A DNA stretch of 64,000 bases from Leucobacter rhizosphaerae. GTDB taxonomy: Bacteria; Actinomycetota; Actinomycetes; Actinomycetales; Microbacteriaceae. Under the pieces are notes generated by a model. It was not told the DNA's origin, did no database searches, and was given only the letters and a program-made list of their open reading frames with translations. Position 1 is the stretch's first letter, and every line of letters begins with the position of its first letter. Both the position numbers and the translations under genes were made by a program. Below are positions 28,131-39,400 of this stretch, one piece after another. Where the stretch lies: contig NZ_CP095043.1 in NCBI RefSeq assembly GCF_022919175.1, positions 1,116,001 through 1,180,000 on the forward strand, written 5' to 3'.

Positions 28131-28412
28131 TTAGCGGCGACGGCCCTTCTTGTCGTCCTTCACGTGCCCACGGAAGGTGCGGGTCGGGGCGAACTCGCCC
28201 AGCTTGTGACCGACCATGGTTTCGGTGACGAACACCGGGATGTGCTTGCGACCGTCGTGGACCGCGATGGTGTGACCCAGCATGGCCGGGATGATCATCG
28301 AGCGGCGCGACCAGGTCTTGATGACGTGCTTGGTGCCAGCTTCGTTCTGGACAACCACCTTGCTCAGCAGGTGATTATCGACGAAGGGGCCCTTCTTGAG
28401 ACTACGAGGCAT
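28131..28412 (-). CDS. rpsS: 30S ribosomal protein S19
   Basis: S19 sits in the 30S head with S13. The 93-residue product starts [16 protein letters not shown] and has the signature [14 protein letters not shown]. Fully typical. Confidence 0.97.
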   Translation of the reverse strand: MPRSLKKGPFVDNHLLSKVVVQNEAGTKHVIKTWSRRSMIIPAMLGHTIAVHDGRKHIPVFVTETMVGHKLGEFAPTRTFRGHVKDDKKGRRR

Positions 28413-28436
28413 CTTCTACTCTCTCCTACCGGGCGA

Positions 28437-29273
<837 letters not shown>

Positions 29274-29295
29274 GTTGTGTTCCTCTTCGCCCCTT

Positions 29296-29595
29296 CTACA
29301 GCGCAGCCGTGAAGATGTCGATGGATCCAGACTTCAGGGTGACGATCGCGCGCTTGGTGTCCTTGCGCTTGCCGGCGCCGAACTTGGTGCGACGCGTCTT
29401 GCCCTTGCGGTTCAGCGTGTTGATCTTGCCGACCTTCACCCCGAAGACCTCTTCGATCGCGAGCTTGATCTCGGTCTTGGACGCGTCGGGCTGCACCTCG
29501 AAGGTGTACTGGCCGTTCGCGTCGATGAGGTTGTAGCTCTTCTCCGAAACGATGGGTCGGATGATGACGTCGTGTGCGGACTTGTTCAGGCTCAC
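29296..29595 (-). CDS. rplW: 50S ribosomal protein L23
   Basis: L23 is the docking site for trigger factor and SRP at the tunnel exit. The 99-residue product has [15 protein letters not shown] and [19 protein letters not shown]. Its start overlaps the rplD stop by four bases. Confidence 0.96.
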   Translation of the reverse strand: MSLNKSAHDVIIRPIVSEKSYNLIDANGQYTFEVQPDASKTEIKLAIEEVFGVKVGKINTLNRKGKTRRTKFGAGKRKDTKRAIVTLKSGSIDIFTAAL

Positions 29596-30245
29596 TTCGT
29601 TTCCTCCTTGGCTGCACGGCCGGCGACAAATGCGTCGAAGGCGGCCTTGGTGAAGACGAGATCGTCGCTGACAACCACGTCGTAGGCGTTGAGCTGATCC
29701 TGGTACAGCACGTGCACCTGCGGGAGGTTGCGCACGCTGAGCGCGGTCAGCTCGTCCTCACGGACGATGACGACGAGGACGCGCTTGCTCGGAGCCACCG
29801 TCGCGAGGAACTCGCGGGCGATCTTCGTGCTGGGCTTCTCGTCGACGCCGAAGCCCTCGACGACGTGCAGACGGTTCGCGCGGGCGCGATCCGAGAGCAG
29901 GCCGCGGAGCGCAGCAGCGATCATCTTCTTGGGGGTGCGCTGCGAGTAATCGCGCGGCACGGGGCCGTGGACGACGCCGCCGCCGCGGTGCTCGGGAGCA
30001 CGGACGGAACCCTGACGGGCGCGGCCGGTGCCCTTCTGCTTGAACGGCTTGACACCCGAACCGGAGACCTCGCCGCGGTTCTTGGTCTTGTGCGTTCCCT
30101 GGCGCGCAGCTGCGAGCTGAGCGGTGACCACCTGGTGGATCAGGGGAACATTGGTCTCGACGGCGAAGAGCGCCTCCGGCAGGTCAACCGACCCGGCCTT
30201 CTTGCCCTTCGCATCGAGCACCTCGAGCTTGGTAGCGGTAGCCAT
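29592..30245 (-). CDS. rplD: 50S ribosomal protein L4
   Basis: L4 lines the exit tunnel and in E. coli autoregulates the S10 operon. The 217-residue product has [30 protein letters not shown] and [15 protein letters not shown]. No S10-leader of the E. coli type was recognised upstream of rpsJ. Confidence 0.96.
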   Translation of the reverse strand: MATATKLEVLDAKGKKAGSVDLPEALFAVETNVPLIHQVVTAQLAAARQGTHKTKNRGEVSGSGVKPFKQKGTGRARQGSVRAPEHRGGGVVHGPVPRDYSQRTPKKMIAAALRGLLSDRARANRLHVVEGFGVDEKPSTKIAREFLATVAPSKRVLVVIVREDELTALSVRNLPQVHVLYQDQLNAYDVVVSDDLVFTKAAFDAFVAGRAAKEETK

Positions 30246-30248
30246 GAA

Positions 30249-30902
30249 CTACGCCCCCTTCACTGCGTTGCGAACGAATACGAGACGACCGCGTGCACCG
30301 GGAACCGCACCCTTGACCAGGATGAGGCCTTTCTCGGCGTCGATCGCCTGAACGGTGAGGTTCTGCAGGGTGACGCGCTCGCCACCCATGCGACCCGGCA
30401 TGCGCTGTCCCTTGAAGACACGACCCGGGGTCGATGCGCCGCCGATGGAACCGGGCTTGCGGTGGTTGCGGTGCGCGCCGTGCGACGCCGAAACACCCTT
30501 GAAGTTGTGACGCTTCATGGCACCGGCGAAGCCCTTGCCCTTCGAGGTCCCGACGACGTCGATCTTCTGACCGGCCTCGAAGGTGCTCTCGACGGTCAGC
30601 TCCTGGCCGAGGCTGTACTCGCCGGCATCGGAGGTGCGGACCTCGGTGACGTGACGGCGCGGCGTGACGCCGGCCTTCTCGAAGTGACCGGCGGTCGGCT
30701 TGTTGACCTTGCGCGGATCGATCTGACCTGCGGCGATCTGCACGGCGCTGTAGCCGTCCAGCTCGGCGGTGCGGATCTGGGTGACGACGTTGGGTGCCAC
30801 CTCGATGACGGTGACGGGAACGACATTGCCGTTCTCGTCCCAGACCTGCGTCATACCGAGCTTGGTGCCCAGGAGACCCTTGACGTTGCGTTCTACTGAC
30901 AT
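30249..30902 (-). CDS. rplC: 50S ribosomal protein L3
   Basis: L3 is an early-assembly protein close to the peptidyl transferase centre. The ATG at 30902 ([20 protein letters not shown]) is the conserved start; an upstream in-frame ATG would reach into rps[14 protein letters not shown] and [12 protein letters not shown] are typical. The product has 217 residues. Confidence 0.96.
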   Translation of the reverse strand: MSVERNVKGLLGTKLGMTQVWDENGNVVPVTVIEVAPNVVTQIRTAELDGYSAVQIAAGQIDPRKVNKPTAGHFEKAGVTPRRHVTEVRTSDAGEYSLGQELTVESTFEAGQKIDVVGTSKGKGFAGAMKRHNFKGVSASHGAHRNHRKPGSIGGASTPGRVFKGQRMPGRMGGERVTLQNLTVQAIDAEKGLILVKGAVPGARGRLVFVRNAVKGA

Positions 30903-30915
30903 GTTCGGACCCCCC

Positions 30916-31224
30916 TTAGAGCTTGATCTCGATGTTGACATCGGCCGGGAGGTCGAGACGCATGAGCGAATCGACGGCCTTCGGGGTGGGATCGACGATG
31001 TCGATCAGACGCTTGTGCGTGCGCTTCTCGAAGTGCTCGCGGCTGTCCTTGTACTTGTGAGGCGAACGGATCACGGCGATCACGTTCTTCTCCGTGGGGA
31101 GCGGCACGGGGCCGATCACGGTCGCACCCGCGCGGGTCACCGTGTCGACGATCTTCCGTGCGGAGCTATCAATGACCTCGTGGTCATACGACTTCAGTCG
31201 GATGCGGATCTTCTGTCCCGCCAT
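30916..31224 (-). CDS. rpsJ: 30S ribosomal protein S10
   Basis: S10 also acts as NusE in antitermination. The 102-residue product has [23 protein letters not shown] and [16 protein letters not shown]. It is the first gene of the 21-gene ribosomal cluster rpsJ...rplO, which runs without a gap of more than about 120 bases. Confidence 0.97.
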   Translation of the reverse strand: MAGQKIRIRLKSYDHEVIDSSARKIVDTVTRAGATVIGPVPLPTEKNVIAVIRSPHKYKDSREHFEKRTHKRLIDIVDPTPKAVDSLMRLDLPADVNIEIKL

Positions 31225-31375
31225 GTGACTCTCTACTTTCTACTTGCGTCGTACGGCACGGATCGGGTCCGCGCCGCATTGGACGTCTTGCGTATCAGCG
31301 CCCTGGCATTCGGTCGTTCGAAAACGCACGTGCTGGGTCTCTGTTCACCTGTCAATACTCGGACGCGCACGAAAA

Positions 31376-31398
31376 CGGCCGGACCTACGGTCTGGCCG
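31376..31398 (-). terminator. Hairpin with short U run upstream of rpsJ
   Basis: On the minus strand CGGCCAGACC and GGTCCGGCCG pair over 10 positions with one non-Watson-Crick position, a 3-base loop, and are followed by four U residues. It may end the glycosyltransferase transcript or act as an attenuator in the S10 leader. Confidence 0.5.
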
Positions 31399-31487
31399 CA
31401 CGATCTTGCCGTACTGAGGCGTACGAGTGGTGTTCGCTACCCGCGGCCTAACGCCCCGGCGAACCGGAGCCGTTATGCACAGCCTGG

Positions 31488-31517
31488 CAGTGATCCCCGC
31501 GCGTGCGGGGAGTACTG
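31488..31517. repeat. Solitary palindrome resembling a type I-E CRISPR repeat
   Basis: CAGT, TCCCCGC, GCGGGGA and ACTG form an interrupted inverted repeat around a GCGT loop, with 30 bases in total. The core TCCCCGCGCGTGCGGGGA is the look of type I-E (E. coli/actinobacterial) CRISPR repeats. There is no second copy 55-65 bases to either side and no cas gene in the window. It sits 7 bases behind the stop of the glycosyltransferase gene, so a hairpin terminator without U-tract is an alternative. Confidence 0.45.
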
Positions 31518-31524
31518 AACCTGT

Positions 31525-32631
31525 CTATTCTGACACAGCGGGCGGCGTCGATGCAACCCGGGCGTGTCGCGCTGGCAAGAGCCGCGGCAGGAGCAGGTAG
31601 AAGACCAGCACCGCGAGGCCCGCGACCAGGAGCGCGAGGGTCCCGAAGAGCGAGGTGAAGAGGCTGCCGAGCCCGAGAAGCGAGGTGGTGAGCGTGCAGA
31701 GCGCGGTGATCCCGGACGCCTGCACGTGCGAGTACCCGAGTTGCTGGATCCGCTGGTAGACGTGCTCCTTGTGCGGCTCGTCCCACTTGTGGCCCGCGCG
31801 CACTCGCTTCACGAGGGTGACCCCGACATCGCCGAAGTAGATGACCATCGGCCCGATCGTGGCGAGCAGCGGCACTCCCGTGACGAGGGCGGCGAAACTC
31901 GTGACCGCGACCGCGCCCCCGAGCAGATAACTCCCGACGTCACCGAGGAATGCCCCCGGTTTCGTGAGGTTCCAGGGCAGGAAGCCCGCGAATCCGGCCG
32001 CGATCACGGCACCCGCGAGCGCGAGCCAGATCGCGCCGACCCACCAGCCGGCGATGGCGAAGGTGACACCCGCGATCACCCCGTGGAAACCGCTGATGCC
32101 GTTGAGCCCGTCCATGAAGTTCGCGACGTTGATGTAGCTCGAGATGAAGAGCACCGCGTACACGCACAGCAGCACGAGCAGCCACAGGGGCAGCGCCGTG
32201 ACGTCGAGGCCCAGGACCCAGGGGAACGCGGCGCCGGAGGGGCGCGACGCGATCCAGGTGAGCAGGATCGCGGTGGTCGCGGCGATGCCGAGGAGCCACG
32301 CGCTGCGGGCTCCGACGCTGAGCCCTCGCAGATCCTCCCGCAGCCCGAGCAGGCCGGCCGCGACCGTGCCGCCGACCACCACGAGCAGCAGCGTCCACGT
32401 CGATCCCGCGGGGGACGCGAGCAGCCACACCCCGAGCCCTCCCCCGACGGCGATGGCGATGAGCACCGCGAGCCCCAGGCCGCGCAGCACGGGGCGGTCG
32501 TGCGACGAGCGTTCGTTGGGCACGTCCATGATCCCGAGCCGGACGAGCAGGGGCCGCACGACGTATGGCAGTACGGCGCTCAGCACGAGGGTGACGGCGC
32601 CGGGGAGCAGGGCGAGCGCGAGCGGGGTCAC
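31525..32631 (-). CDS. Polyprenyl-phosphate glycosyl-phosphate transferase (WecA/WbpL-like)
   Basis: A 368-residue membrane protein of the MraY/WecA family that loads a sugar phosphate onto undecaprenyl or decaprenyl phosphate. About eleven hydrophobic segments, the Asp-rich loop in LREDLRG, the NFMDGLNGISG motif, FLGDVGSYLLGG and the cytoplasmic loop PHKEHVYQRI are visible; the last resembles WbpL/WbcO enzymes that use N-acetyl-6-deoxyhexosamines. The GTG at 32631 overlaps the stop of the upstream dehydratase (GTGA), so the two are translationally coupled and probably act on the same sugar. Confidence 0.9.
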   Translation of the reverse strand: MTPLALALLPGAVTLVLSAVLPYVVRPLLVRLGIMDVPNERSSHDRPVLRGLGLAVLIAIAVGGGLGVWLLASPAGSTWTLLLVVVGGTVAAGLLGLREDLRGLSVGARSAWLLGIAATTAILLTWIASRPSGAAFPWVLGLDVTALPLWLLVLLCVYAVLFISSYINVANFMDGLNGISGFHGVIAGVTFAIAGWWVGAIWLALAGAVIAAGFAGFLPWNLTKPGAFLGDVGSYLLGGAVAVTSFAALVTGVPLLATIGPMVIYFGDVGVTLVKRVRAGHKWDEPHKEHVYQRIQQLGYSHVQASGITALCTLTTSLLGLGSLFTSLFGTLALLVAGLAVLVFYLLLPRLLPARHARVASTPPAVSE

Positions 32632-34427
32632 TGGATCCGTTCCTCGGCTTCCTCGGTAAGGTCGAGGCGTTCGATCCACCCCTGGTGGTCGAGCACCTCC
32701 GGCGAGATCATGTCCACGTGCGCGTGGGAGATCTTCGGGTGGAACGGGCGCTCGTTGCCCTCGCCGTCACCGACGAGCTCCTCGTGGAGCTTCTCCCCGT
32801 GGCGAAGCCCGGTGAAGCGGATCTCGATGTCCTTGCCCGACTGCGCGATCATGCGACGCGCGACGTCGAGAATCGGGACGGGCTCCCCCATGTCGAGGAT
32901 CAGCACCTCGCCGGGCCGTCCGATGCCGCCGGCCTGGATGACCAGTTGGCAGGCCTCGGGAATGGTCATGAAGAACCGGGTGACCTCCGGGTGCGTCACC
33001 GTGACCGGGCCGCCGGCGTCGATGAGCTTGCGGAACGTCGGGAGCATCGACCCGCGGCTGCCGATGACGTTGCCGAAGCGCACCGACAGGTAACGCTGGC
33101 CCGTCTCCTCGGCCATCCACGCGGTGAGCTTCTCGGCGACGCGCTTGGAGTGCCCGAGGACACTCGTGGGGTTTGCGGCCTTGTCCGTCGAGATGTTCAC
33201 GAAGGTGCCGACACCGGCGGCGCGCGCCGCCCGCAGCACCCCCAGCGTGCCCAGCACGTTCGTCTTCCAGGCCTCGTCCGGGTACTGCTCGAGCATGGGG
33301 AGGTGCTTGAGCGCGGCCGCGTGGAACACCACATCGGGGCTCCGCTCGGTGAAGATCCGCGTCAGGTTCTCGTGGTCGCGGATGTCGGCGAGCACGACGT
33401 CCTTCGTGTCGAGCAGGCCGTGCCCGCTGATCGACAGCTGCGTCTCCTGCAGCGCGGTTTCGTCGCGGTCGAGCATCATCAGCTCGCGCGGAGCGAAGCG
33501 GGCGAGCTGCCGGCACAGCTCCGAACCGATCGAGCCGCCGGCACCGGTGACGAGCACCCGCTTGTCCTGGAGGTACTCCGCGATGGAGTCGGTCTCGAGC
33601 CGGACCGGGTGCCGCCCAATGAGGTCCTCGATGGAGAGCTCGCGCACGTCCGAGATCGCGGAGGAGTTCTGCAGGATCTGCTCGAGCGGGGGCAGCACCA
33701 TCGTGGTCATCCCGGCCCGGTCGGCCGCCTCGTCGACCTGGCGCATGAGCACCGAGTCCGCGTCGCCGATGCAGACGATGAGCCGCGTCGCGCGGGTCTC
33801 CCGAGCCACGCGGCGCAGATCCTCGAGCCCGCCGAGCACCCGGACCCCGCGCACCTCCTGATTCCGCTTGTTCGGGTCGTCATCGAGGAATCCCACGGGC
33901 AGCGCGAAGCCCTTGACGTCGGTCAGCAGCCGCTTCGCCGTCTGCACGCCGAGATACCCGGCGCCGTAGAGAAGGGTGCGCTCCGCCTCGAGCCCTGGCT
34001 TCATGCGCCGCTCCCCTGACAGCCGCGTCAGATAGCGGGCGACGCCCATCAGGCTGAAGGTGATCGGGGCGGCGATGATGAGGGTGCTGCGCGGGATCCC
34101 GTTGCCGTAGCCCACGAGGTACGCGACCAGCCAGGCGACGACCAGCACCGCCGTGACGTTGAGCACGAGCGCGCGGACCTCGTCGAAGCTTCCGACCTCG
34201 TAGCGGTTGCGGTAGAGCCAGAAGACCCAGCCGCCGAGCAGCTGGAGCAGGATGGTGACGGCGATGATGACGGCCGTCCACCCCCAGTGGATGCGGGCGA
34301 GGTTGAAGTCGAACCGCAGGACGAGCGCGGCGAAGATGCCGACCGCCCAGGCGAGGGCGTCGAGCGTGAAGAGGAGACCGTACTGCCGCGCGAAGTGCGC
34401 GGTGCGCTGACTCGAGGTGTTCGACAC
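32628..34427 (-). CDS. Membrane-anchored UDP-N-acetylhexosamine 4,6-dehydratase (CapD/WbpM/PglF family)
   Basis: The 599-residue product has four N-terminal membrane spans (about residues 15-125), a first nucleotide-binding fold (GAGYLGVQTAKRLL) and a C-terminal SDR domain with TGAGGSIGSELCRQ and NISTDKAANPTSV followed by the catalytic Lys (K428). Family members make UDP-4-keto-6-deoxy-GlcNAc for surface glycans. At the position of the catalytic Met of the S-M-K triad of WbpM-type enzymes this protein has Leu (L424, codon 33156-33158). The GTG at 34427 is preferred because it stands five bases after GGAG; a GTG two codons earlier is possible. It is coupled to the glycosyl-phosphate transferase. 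Confidence 0.9.
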   Translation of the reverse strand: MSNTSSQRTAHFARQYGLLFTLDALAWAVGIFAALVLRFDFNLARIHWGWTAVIIAVTILLQLLGGWVFWLYRNRYEVGSFDEVRALVLNVTAVLVVAWLVAYLVGYGNGIPRSTLIIAAPITFSLMGVARYLTRLSGERRMKPGLEAERTLLYGAGYLGVQTAKRLLTDVKGFALPVGFLDDDPNKRNQEVRGVRVLGGLEDLRRVARETRATRLIVCIGDADSVLMRQVDEAADRAGMTTMVLPPLEQILQNSSAISDVRELSIEDLIGRHPVRLETDSIAEYLQDKRVLVTGAGGSIGSELCRQLARFAPRELMMLDRDETALQETQLSISGHGLLDTKDVVLADIRDHENLTRIFTERSPDVVFHAAALKHLPMLEQYPDEAWKTNVLGTLGVLRAARAAGVGTFVNISTDKAANPTSVLGHSKRVAEKLTAWMAEETGQRYLSVRFGNVIGSRGSMLPTFRKLIDAGGPVTVTHPEVTRFFMTIPEACQLVIQAGGIGRPGEVLILDMGEPVPILDVARRMIAQSGKDIEIRFTGLRHGEKLHEELVGDGEGNERPFHPKISHAHVDMISPEVLDHQGWIERLDLTEEAEERIQ

Positions 34428-34640
34428 ACACACTCCGTTTCTTGGAACTCATCACGGGCGGCGCCGTCCCGCCCTGTTCGAGGATACCGCTCCCCGCGTG
34501 GTCGCCCTGGCAAGGTTCCGGGTGCGCCGCGAGAGCGAGCCCGGGCGCACCCACCATCTTCGCTCTTCCGCCGGCGGATCGGGCGCGGAATAATGGGGCC
34601 AGGGACGCTCCGTCCCGTCTCCGCAACGAAGGGTGTCATC

Positions 34641-34877
34641 ATGGCAGTGGAAGATCTGGGCAAGAAGGCCGCCGACCTCGCAGGCCAGGCCGGCGAGTTC
34701 GCCAAGCAGAACGCCGACAAGATTCAGGACGCGCTCGGCAGCGAGCAGGCCGAGGGCATCAGCGACAAGATCCTGGGCGGCGCCGCAGATCTCGCGAACA
34801 AGGTGACCGGAGGCAAGTTCGCCGACCAGGTCGAAGACGTGCGGGCGAACCTGGACGGCAAGATCGGCAACGAGTAG
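34641..34877 (+). CDS. MT0933-like (Rv0909 family) antitoxin-type small protein
   Basis: A 78-residue acidic-basic helical protein, MAVEDLGKKAADLAGQAG at the start and repeated DKI/ADLANK-type helices, matching the MT0933/Rv0909 family described as antitoxins in Mycobacterium tuberculosis. GAAGGG stands 8 bases before the ATG. No gene for the expected SRPBCC-type toxin partner is next to it; the neighbours are capD-like (divergent) and tuf (convergent). Stand-alone members are frequent in actinobacteria, so an actual antitoxin role is uncertain. Confidence 0.75.
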   Translation: MAVEDLGKKAADLAGQAGEFAKQNADKIQDALGSEQAEGISDKILGGAADLANKVTGGKFADQVEDVRANLDGKIGNE

Positions 34878-34898
34878 TCTCGCGCCGATCCGAACAGC

Positions 34899-34932
34899 AG
34901 AAAGCCCCCGGGACGGATCCCGGGGGCTTTCT
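34899..34932. terminator. Bidirectional terminator between the small antitoxin-like gene and tuf
   Basis: AGAAAGCCCCCGGGA and TCCCGGGGGCTTTCT form a perfect 15-bp stem with a CGGA loop, with A-rich and T-rich ends on both strands. It can end the antitoxin-like transcript and, from the other side, tuf and the str operon. Confidence 0.9.
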
Positions 34933-34963
34933 CACACCGTCACCGGCGTGATGCAGTCGGAGA

Positions 34964-36157
<1,194 letters not shown>

Positions 36158-36190
36158 TATGGTCCTCCTCAGGACATCGAGTACCGTTTG

Positions 36191-36211
36191 CCCTCCGACG
36201 GTTTCGGAGGG
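36191..36211 (-). other. Leader hairpin of tuf
   Basis: CCCTCCGA and TCGGAGGG form an 8-bp stem with a 5-base loop, 33 bases upstream of the tuf start codon, outside the GAGGAGG ribosome binding site. Confidence 0.5.
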
Positions 36212-36274
36212 AACGAGTACGGGTGTGTGTACTTATGTTACAAGCTCAGGCCTGTGATCGCGACCTGAGCCGGT

Positions 36275-36307
36275 GGTCGGCGGTGAGCGATGGGCTCACC
36301 GCCGACC
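36275..36307 (-). other. Intercistronic hairpin fusA-tuf
   Basis: GGTCGGCGGTGAGC (36275-36288) and GCTCACCGCCGACC (36294-36307) form a perfect 14-bp stem with a 5-base loop, 11 bases behind the fusA stop. There is no U-tract on the minus strand. Confidence 0.8.
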
Positions 36308-36318
36308 CTCGGGCAGTG

Positions 36319-38439
36319 TTACTCGCCCTTGGCCTTCTGCACGATCTCATCGGCCACGGCCTTCGGAACCTCAGCGTAGGAATCGAAGGTCATCGAGAAC
36401 ACGGCGCGACCGCTGGTCTTGGACCGCAGGTCGCCGATGTACCCGAACATTTCGGAGAGCGGGACGAGCGCGCGGACGACCTTGACGCCGCTCGCATCCT
36501 CCATCGCCTGGATCTGCCCACGACGGGAGTTCAGGTCGCCGATGACGTCGCCCATGTACTCCTCGGGCGTGCGCACCTCAACGGCCATCATCGGCTCGAG
36601 CAGCACGGGCTGCGCGAGACGAGCGGCTTCCTTGAACGCCATCGAACCGGCGATCTTGAAGGCCATCTCCGAGGAGTCGACGTCGTGGTACTGGCCGTCG
36701 AGCAGCGCAGCCTTGACGTTGACCATCGGGAAGCCCGCGAGGATGCCGTACTGCATGGCGTCCTGGATACCGGCGTTGACCGACGGGATGTACTCGCGCG
36801 GGACGCGGCCACCGGTGACCTTGTCCTCGAACTCGTAGATCTTGTCGCCGGACTCCTCGGTGTCGAGCGGTGCCAGCGAGATCTGCACCTTCGCGAACTG
36901 ACCGGAACCACCGGTCTGCTTCTTGTGGGTGTAGTCGTACTTCGGCACCTCGCGACGGATCGTCTCGCGGTACGCGACCTGGGGCTTGCCCACGTTCGCC
37001 TCGACCTTGAACTCCCGCTTCATGCGGTCGACCAGGATGTCGAGGTGCAGCTCGCCCATACCCGCGATGACGGTCTGGCCGGTCTCGGCGTTCAGGCTCA
37101 CGCGGAAGGTCGGATCCTCCTCGGCGAGCTTCTGGATCGCGAGCGACAGCTTCTCCTGGTCGCCCTTGGTCTTCGGCTCGATGGCCACCTCGATCACGGG
37201 CTCCGGGAAGGTCATCGACTCGAGCACGACCTGGTTGTTCGGGTCGCAGAGCGTGTCGCCGGTCGTGGTGTCCTTCAGACCGATGACGGCGTAGATGTTG
37301 CCCGCCGTCAGATCCTCGACCGGGATCTCCTTGTTCGCGTGCATCTGGAAGATCTTGCCGATGCGCTCCTTCTTGCCCTTGGTCGAGTTCACGACCTGAG
37401 CACCGGAGTCGGCCTGACCCGAGTAGACGCGCACGTAGGTGAGGCGACCGAAGAACGGGTGCACCGCGACCTTGAACGCGAGCGCCGAGAACGGCTCGTC
37501 CGCAGCGGGACGGCGCTCGATGACCTTGGTCTCATCGCGGGGATCGTGCGCCTCGATGGCACCGACGTCGAGCGGGTTCGGCAGGAAGTCGACGACCGCA
37601 TCGAGCATCGGCTGGATGCCGCGGTTCTTGAACGCGGAACCGCAGTAGACCGGGTAGATCTCGTTGTTGACGACGAGCTTGCGGATCGCAGCCTTGATCT
37701 CGTCGATCGAGAGCTCCTCGCCGCCGAAGTACTTCTCGAGCAGCGCGTCGTCGGTCTCGGCGACCGCTTCGACGAGCTGACCACGGTACTCCTCGGCGCG
37801 CGCCTGAAGGTCGGCCGGGATCTCCTGGATCTCGTAGTTCGCACCGAGCGTCACGTCACCCTTGGCGTCGCCCTCCCAGACGAATGCCTTCATGGTGAGC
37901 AGGTCGACGACACCCGTGAACTCCGACTCGGAGCCGATGGGCAGCTGCATGACGAGCGGCTTCGCGCCGAGGCGCTTGATGATGGTGTCGACCGTGAAGT
38001 AGAAGTCGGCCCCCATCTTGTCCATCTTGTTGACGAAGCAGATGCGGGGAACGCCGTACTTGTCGGCCTGGCGCCACACGGTCTCGGACTGGGGCTCGAC
38101 GCCCTCCTTGCCGTCGAACACGGCGACCGCTCCGTCGAGAACGCGGAGCGAGCGCTCCACCTCCACGGTGAAGTCCACGTGGCCCGGCGTGTCGATGATG
38201 TTGATCTGGTTCTTGTTCCAGAAGCAGGTCACCGCGGCGCTGGTGATGGTGATGCCGCGCTCCTTCTCCTGCTCCATCCAGTCGGTGGTCGAGGCACCGT
38301 CGTGGGTCTCGCCCAGCTTGTGGTTCACACCTGTGTAGAACAGGATGCGCTCGGTTGTGGTGGTCTTGCCGGCATCGATGTGGGCCATGATGCCGATGTT
38401 GCGGACCTTGCTCAGGTCGGTGAGCACGTCTTGTGCCAC
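36319..38439 (-). CDS. fusA: Elongation factor G
   Basis: EF-G drives translocation and ribosome recycling. The 706-residue product has the P-loop [24 protein letters not shown] and NKMDKMG, followed by domains II-V with [14 protein letters not shown]. Length and motifs are typical. It is separated from rpsG by a strong hairpin and from tuf by another. Confidence 0.98.
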   Translation of the reverse strand: MAQDVLTDLSKVRNIGIMAHIDAGKTTTTERILFYTGVNHKLGETHDGASTTDWMEQEKERGITITSAAVTCFWNKNQINIIDTPGHVDFTVEVERSLRVLDGAVAVFDGKEGVEPQSETVWRQADKYGVPRICFVNKMDKMGADFYFTVDTIIKRLGAKPLVMQLPIGSESEFTGVVDLLTMKAFVWEGDAKGDVTLGANYEIQEIPADLQARAEEYRGQLVEAVAETDDALLEKYFGGEELSIDEIKAAIRKLVVNNEIYPVYCGSAFKNRGIQPMLDAVVDFLPNPLDVGAIEAHDPRDETKVIERRPAADEPFSALAFKVAVHPFFGRLTYVRVYSGQADSGAQVVNSTKGKKERIGKIFQMHANKEIPVEDLTAGNIYAVIGLKDTTTGDTLCDPNNQVVLESMTFPEPVIEVAIEPKTKGDQEKLSLAIQKLAEEDPTFRVSLNAETGQTVIAGMGELHLDILVDRMKREFKVEANVGKPQVAYRETIRREVPKYDYTHKKQTGGSGQFAKVQISLAPLDTEESGDKIYEFEDKVTGGRVPREYIPSVNAGIQDAMQYGILAGFPMVNVKAALLDGQYHDVDSSEMAFKIAGSMAFKEAARLAQPVLLEPMMAVEVRTPEEYMGDVIGDLNSRRGQIQAMEDASGVKVVRALVPLSEMFGYIGDLRSKTSGRAVFSMTFDSYAEVPKAVADEIVQKAKGE

Positions 38440-38497
38440 AGGGCTCTCCTCCAGGTGGGGGTGAAAGTTCAGGACGCGGGGCGCTGAGCGCCTCGCT

Positions 38498-38538
38498 GCT
38501 GGCGGGTTGGATCACACAGGGCGATCCAACCCGCCAGC
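38498..38538 (-). other. Intercistronic hairpin rpsG-fusA
   Basis: GCTGGCGGGTTGGATC (38498-38513) and GATCCAACCCGCCAGC (38523-38538) form a perfect 16-bp stem with a 9-base loop, 17 bases behind the rpsG stop. It is the strongest fold in the window and has no U-tract. Confidence 0.85.
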
Positions 38539-38555
38539 GGGGGTCCGCGGAGTGG

Positions 38556-39026
38556 TTACCAGCGGTAGTGAGCGAACGCGCGGTTCGACTCGGCCATCTT
38601 GTGCGTGTCCTCGCGACGCTTCACCGCGGCACCGAGGCCGTTGGATGCGTCGAGAATCTCGTTGGTGAGACGGTCGGTCATCGAGTTCTCGCGACGAGCC
38701 TTGGCGTAGTTGGTCAACCAGCGCAGTGCGAGCGTGTTCGCACGGTGCGGCTTGACCTCGATCGGCACCTGGTAGGTGCTGCCGCCGACACGACGCGAGC
38801 GGACCTCGAGGGTGGGGCGCACGTTGTCGAGCGCCTTCTTGAGGACCGTCACGGGATCCTGGCCGGACTTCTCGGCCACGTTCTCGAGTGCACCGTAGAC
38901 GATGCGCTCAGCGAGGCCCTTCTTTCCGTCGAGGAGGATCTTGTTCACCAGTTGGCTCACAATGGGGGCGCCGTATACGGGATCGGCGACAACGGGGCGC
39001 TTCGGAGCAGGACCCTTACGAGGCAT
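38556..39026 (-). CDS. rpsG: 30S ribosomal protein S7
   Basis: S7 nucleates the 30S head and in E. coli represses the str operon. The 156-residue product starts [19 protein letters not shown] and contains the signature [19 protein letters not shown] and [18 protein letters not shown]. It overlaps the rpsL stop by one base (TAATG). Confidence 0.97.
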   Translation of the reverse strand: MPRKGPAPKRPVVADPVYGAPIVSQLVNKILLDGKKGLAERIVYGALENVAEKSGQDPVTVLKKALDNVRPTLEVRSRRVGGSTYQVPIEVKPHRANTLALRWLTNYAKARRENSMTDRLTNEILDASNGLGAAVKRREDTHKMAESNRAFAHYRW

Positions 39027-39400
39027 TACTTCTTCTCCTTCTTCGCACCGTAGCGGCTCCGAGCCTGCTGACGGTCCTTGACCGCCTGCGTGTCGAGTGC
39101 GCCGCGCACGATCTTGTACCGGACACCGGGGAGGTCCTTGACACGACCGCCGCGCACGAGCACCATCGAGTGCTCCTGCAGGTTGTGTCCCTCGCCCGGA
39201 ATGTAGGCCGTGACCTCGGTTCCGTTGGAGAGCTTCACACGGGCGACCTTACGCATCGCCGAGTTCGGCTTCTTCGGGGTGGTCGTGTACACACGGGTGC
39301 ACACGCCGCGCTGCTGAGGGTTCGCCTTCAGGGCGGGAGCCTTGGTCTTGGAGACCTTCGGCGTACGCCCCTTACGAACCAGCTGCTGAATAGTAGGCAC
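39026..39400 (-). CDS. rpsL: 30S ribosomal protein S12
   Basis: S12 controls decoding accuracy. The GTG at 39400 gives the conserved 124-residue protein starting [11 protein letters not shown] after the initiator; AGGAGA stands 5-6 bases upstream. The streptomycin-relevant lysines are wild type: K43 in [10 protein letters not shown] and K88 in GGRVKDLPG. It is the first gene of the str operon with a long leader. Confidence 0.97.
   Translation of the reverse strand: MPTIQQLVRKGRTPKVSKTKAPALKANPQQRGVCTRVYTTTPKKPNSAMRKVARVKLSNGTEVTAYIPGEGHNLQEHSMVLVRGGRVKDLPGVRYKIVRGALDTQAVKDRQQARSRYGAKKEKK

Larger units (their letters stand above)
31225..31524 (-). other. Upstream region of the S10 operon
   Basis: This 300-base stretch holds no gene. 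It contains a TTGACA hexamer (31350-31355, minus strand) without a convincing -10 at 16-18 bases, a hairpin with a short U run (31376-31398) and a repeat-like palindrome (31488-31517). The S10 promoter must lie here, but I could not place it with confidence. Confidence 0.5.

Noticed and set aside
31349..31355. TTGACA as -35 of the S10 operon
   Set aside because: No acceptable -10 stands 16-18 bases downstream; left as unassigned.
31420..31560. A CRISPR array around the I-E-like palindrome
   Set aside because: No second copy at 55-65 bases to either side and no cas genes in the window; only a solitary repeat-like palindrome is reported.
36158..36318. A clear independent tuf promoter
   Set aside because: TAACAT and TTGTAA hexamers exist, but none has a matching partner at normal spacing.
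39026..39400. Streptomycin-resistance substitutions in S12
   Set aside because: K43 and K88 are both wild type.
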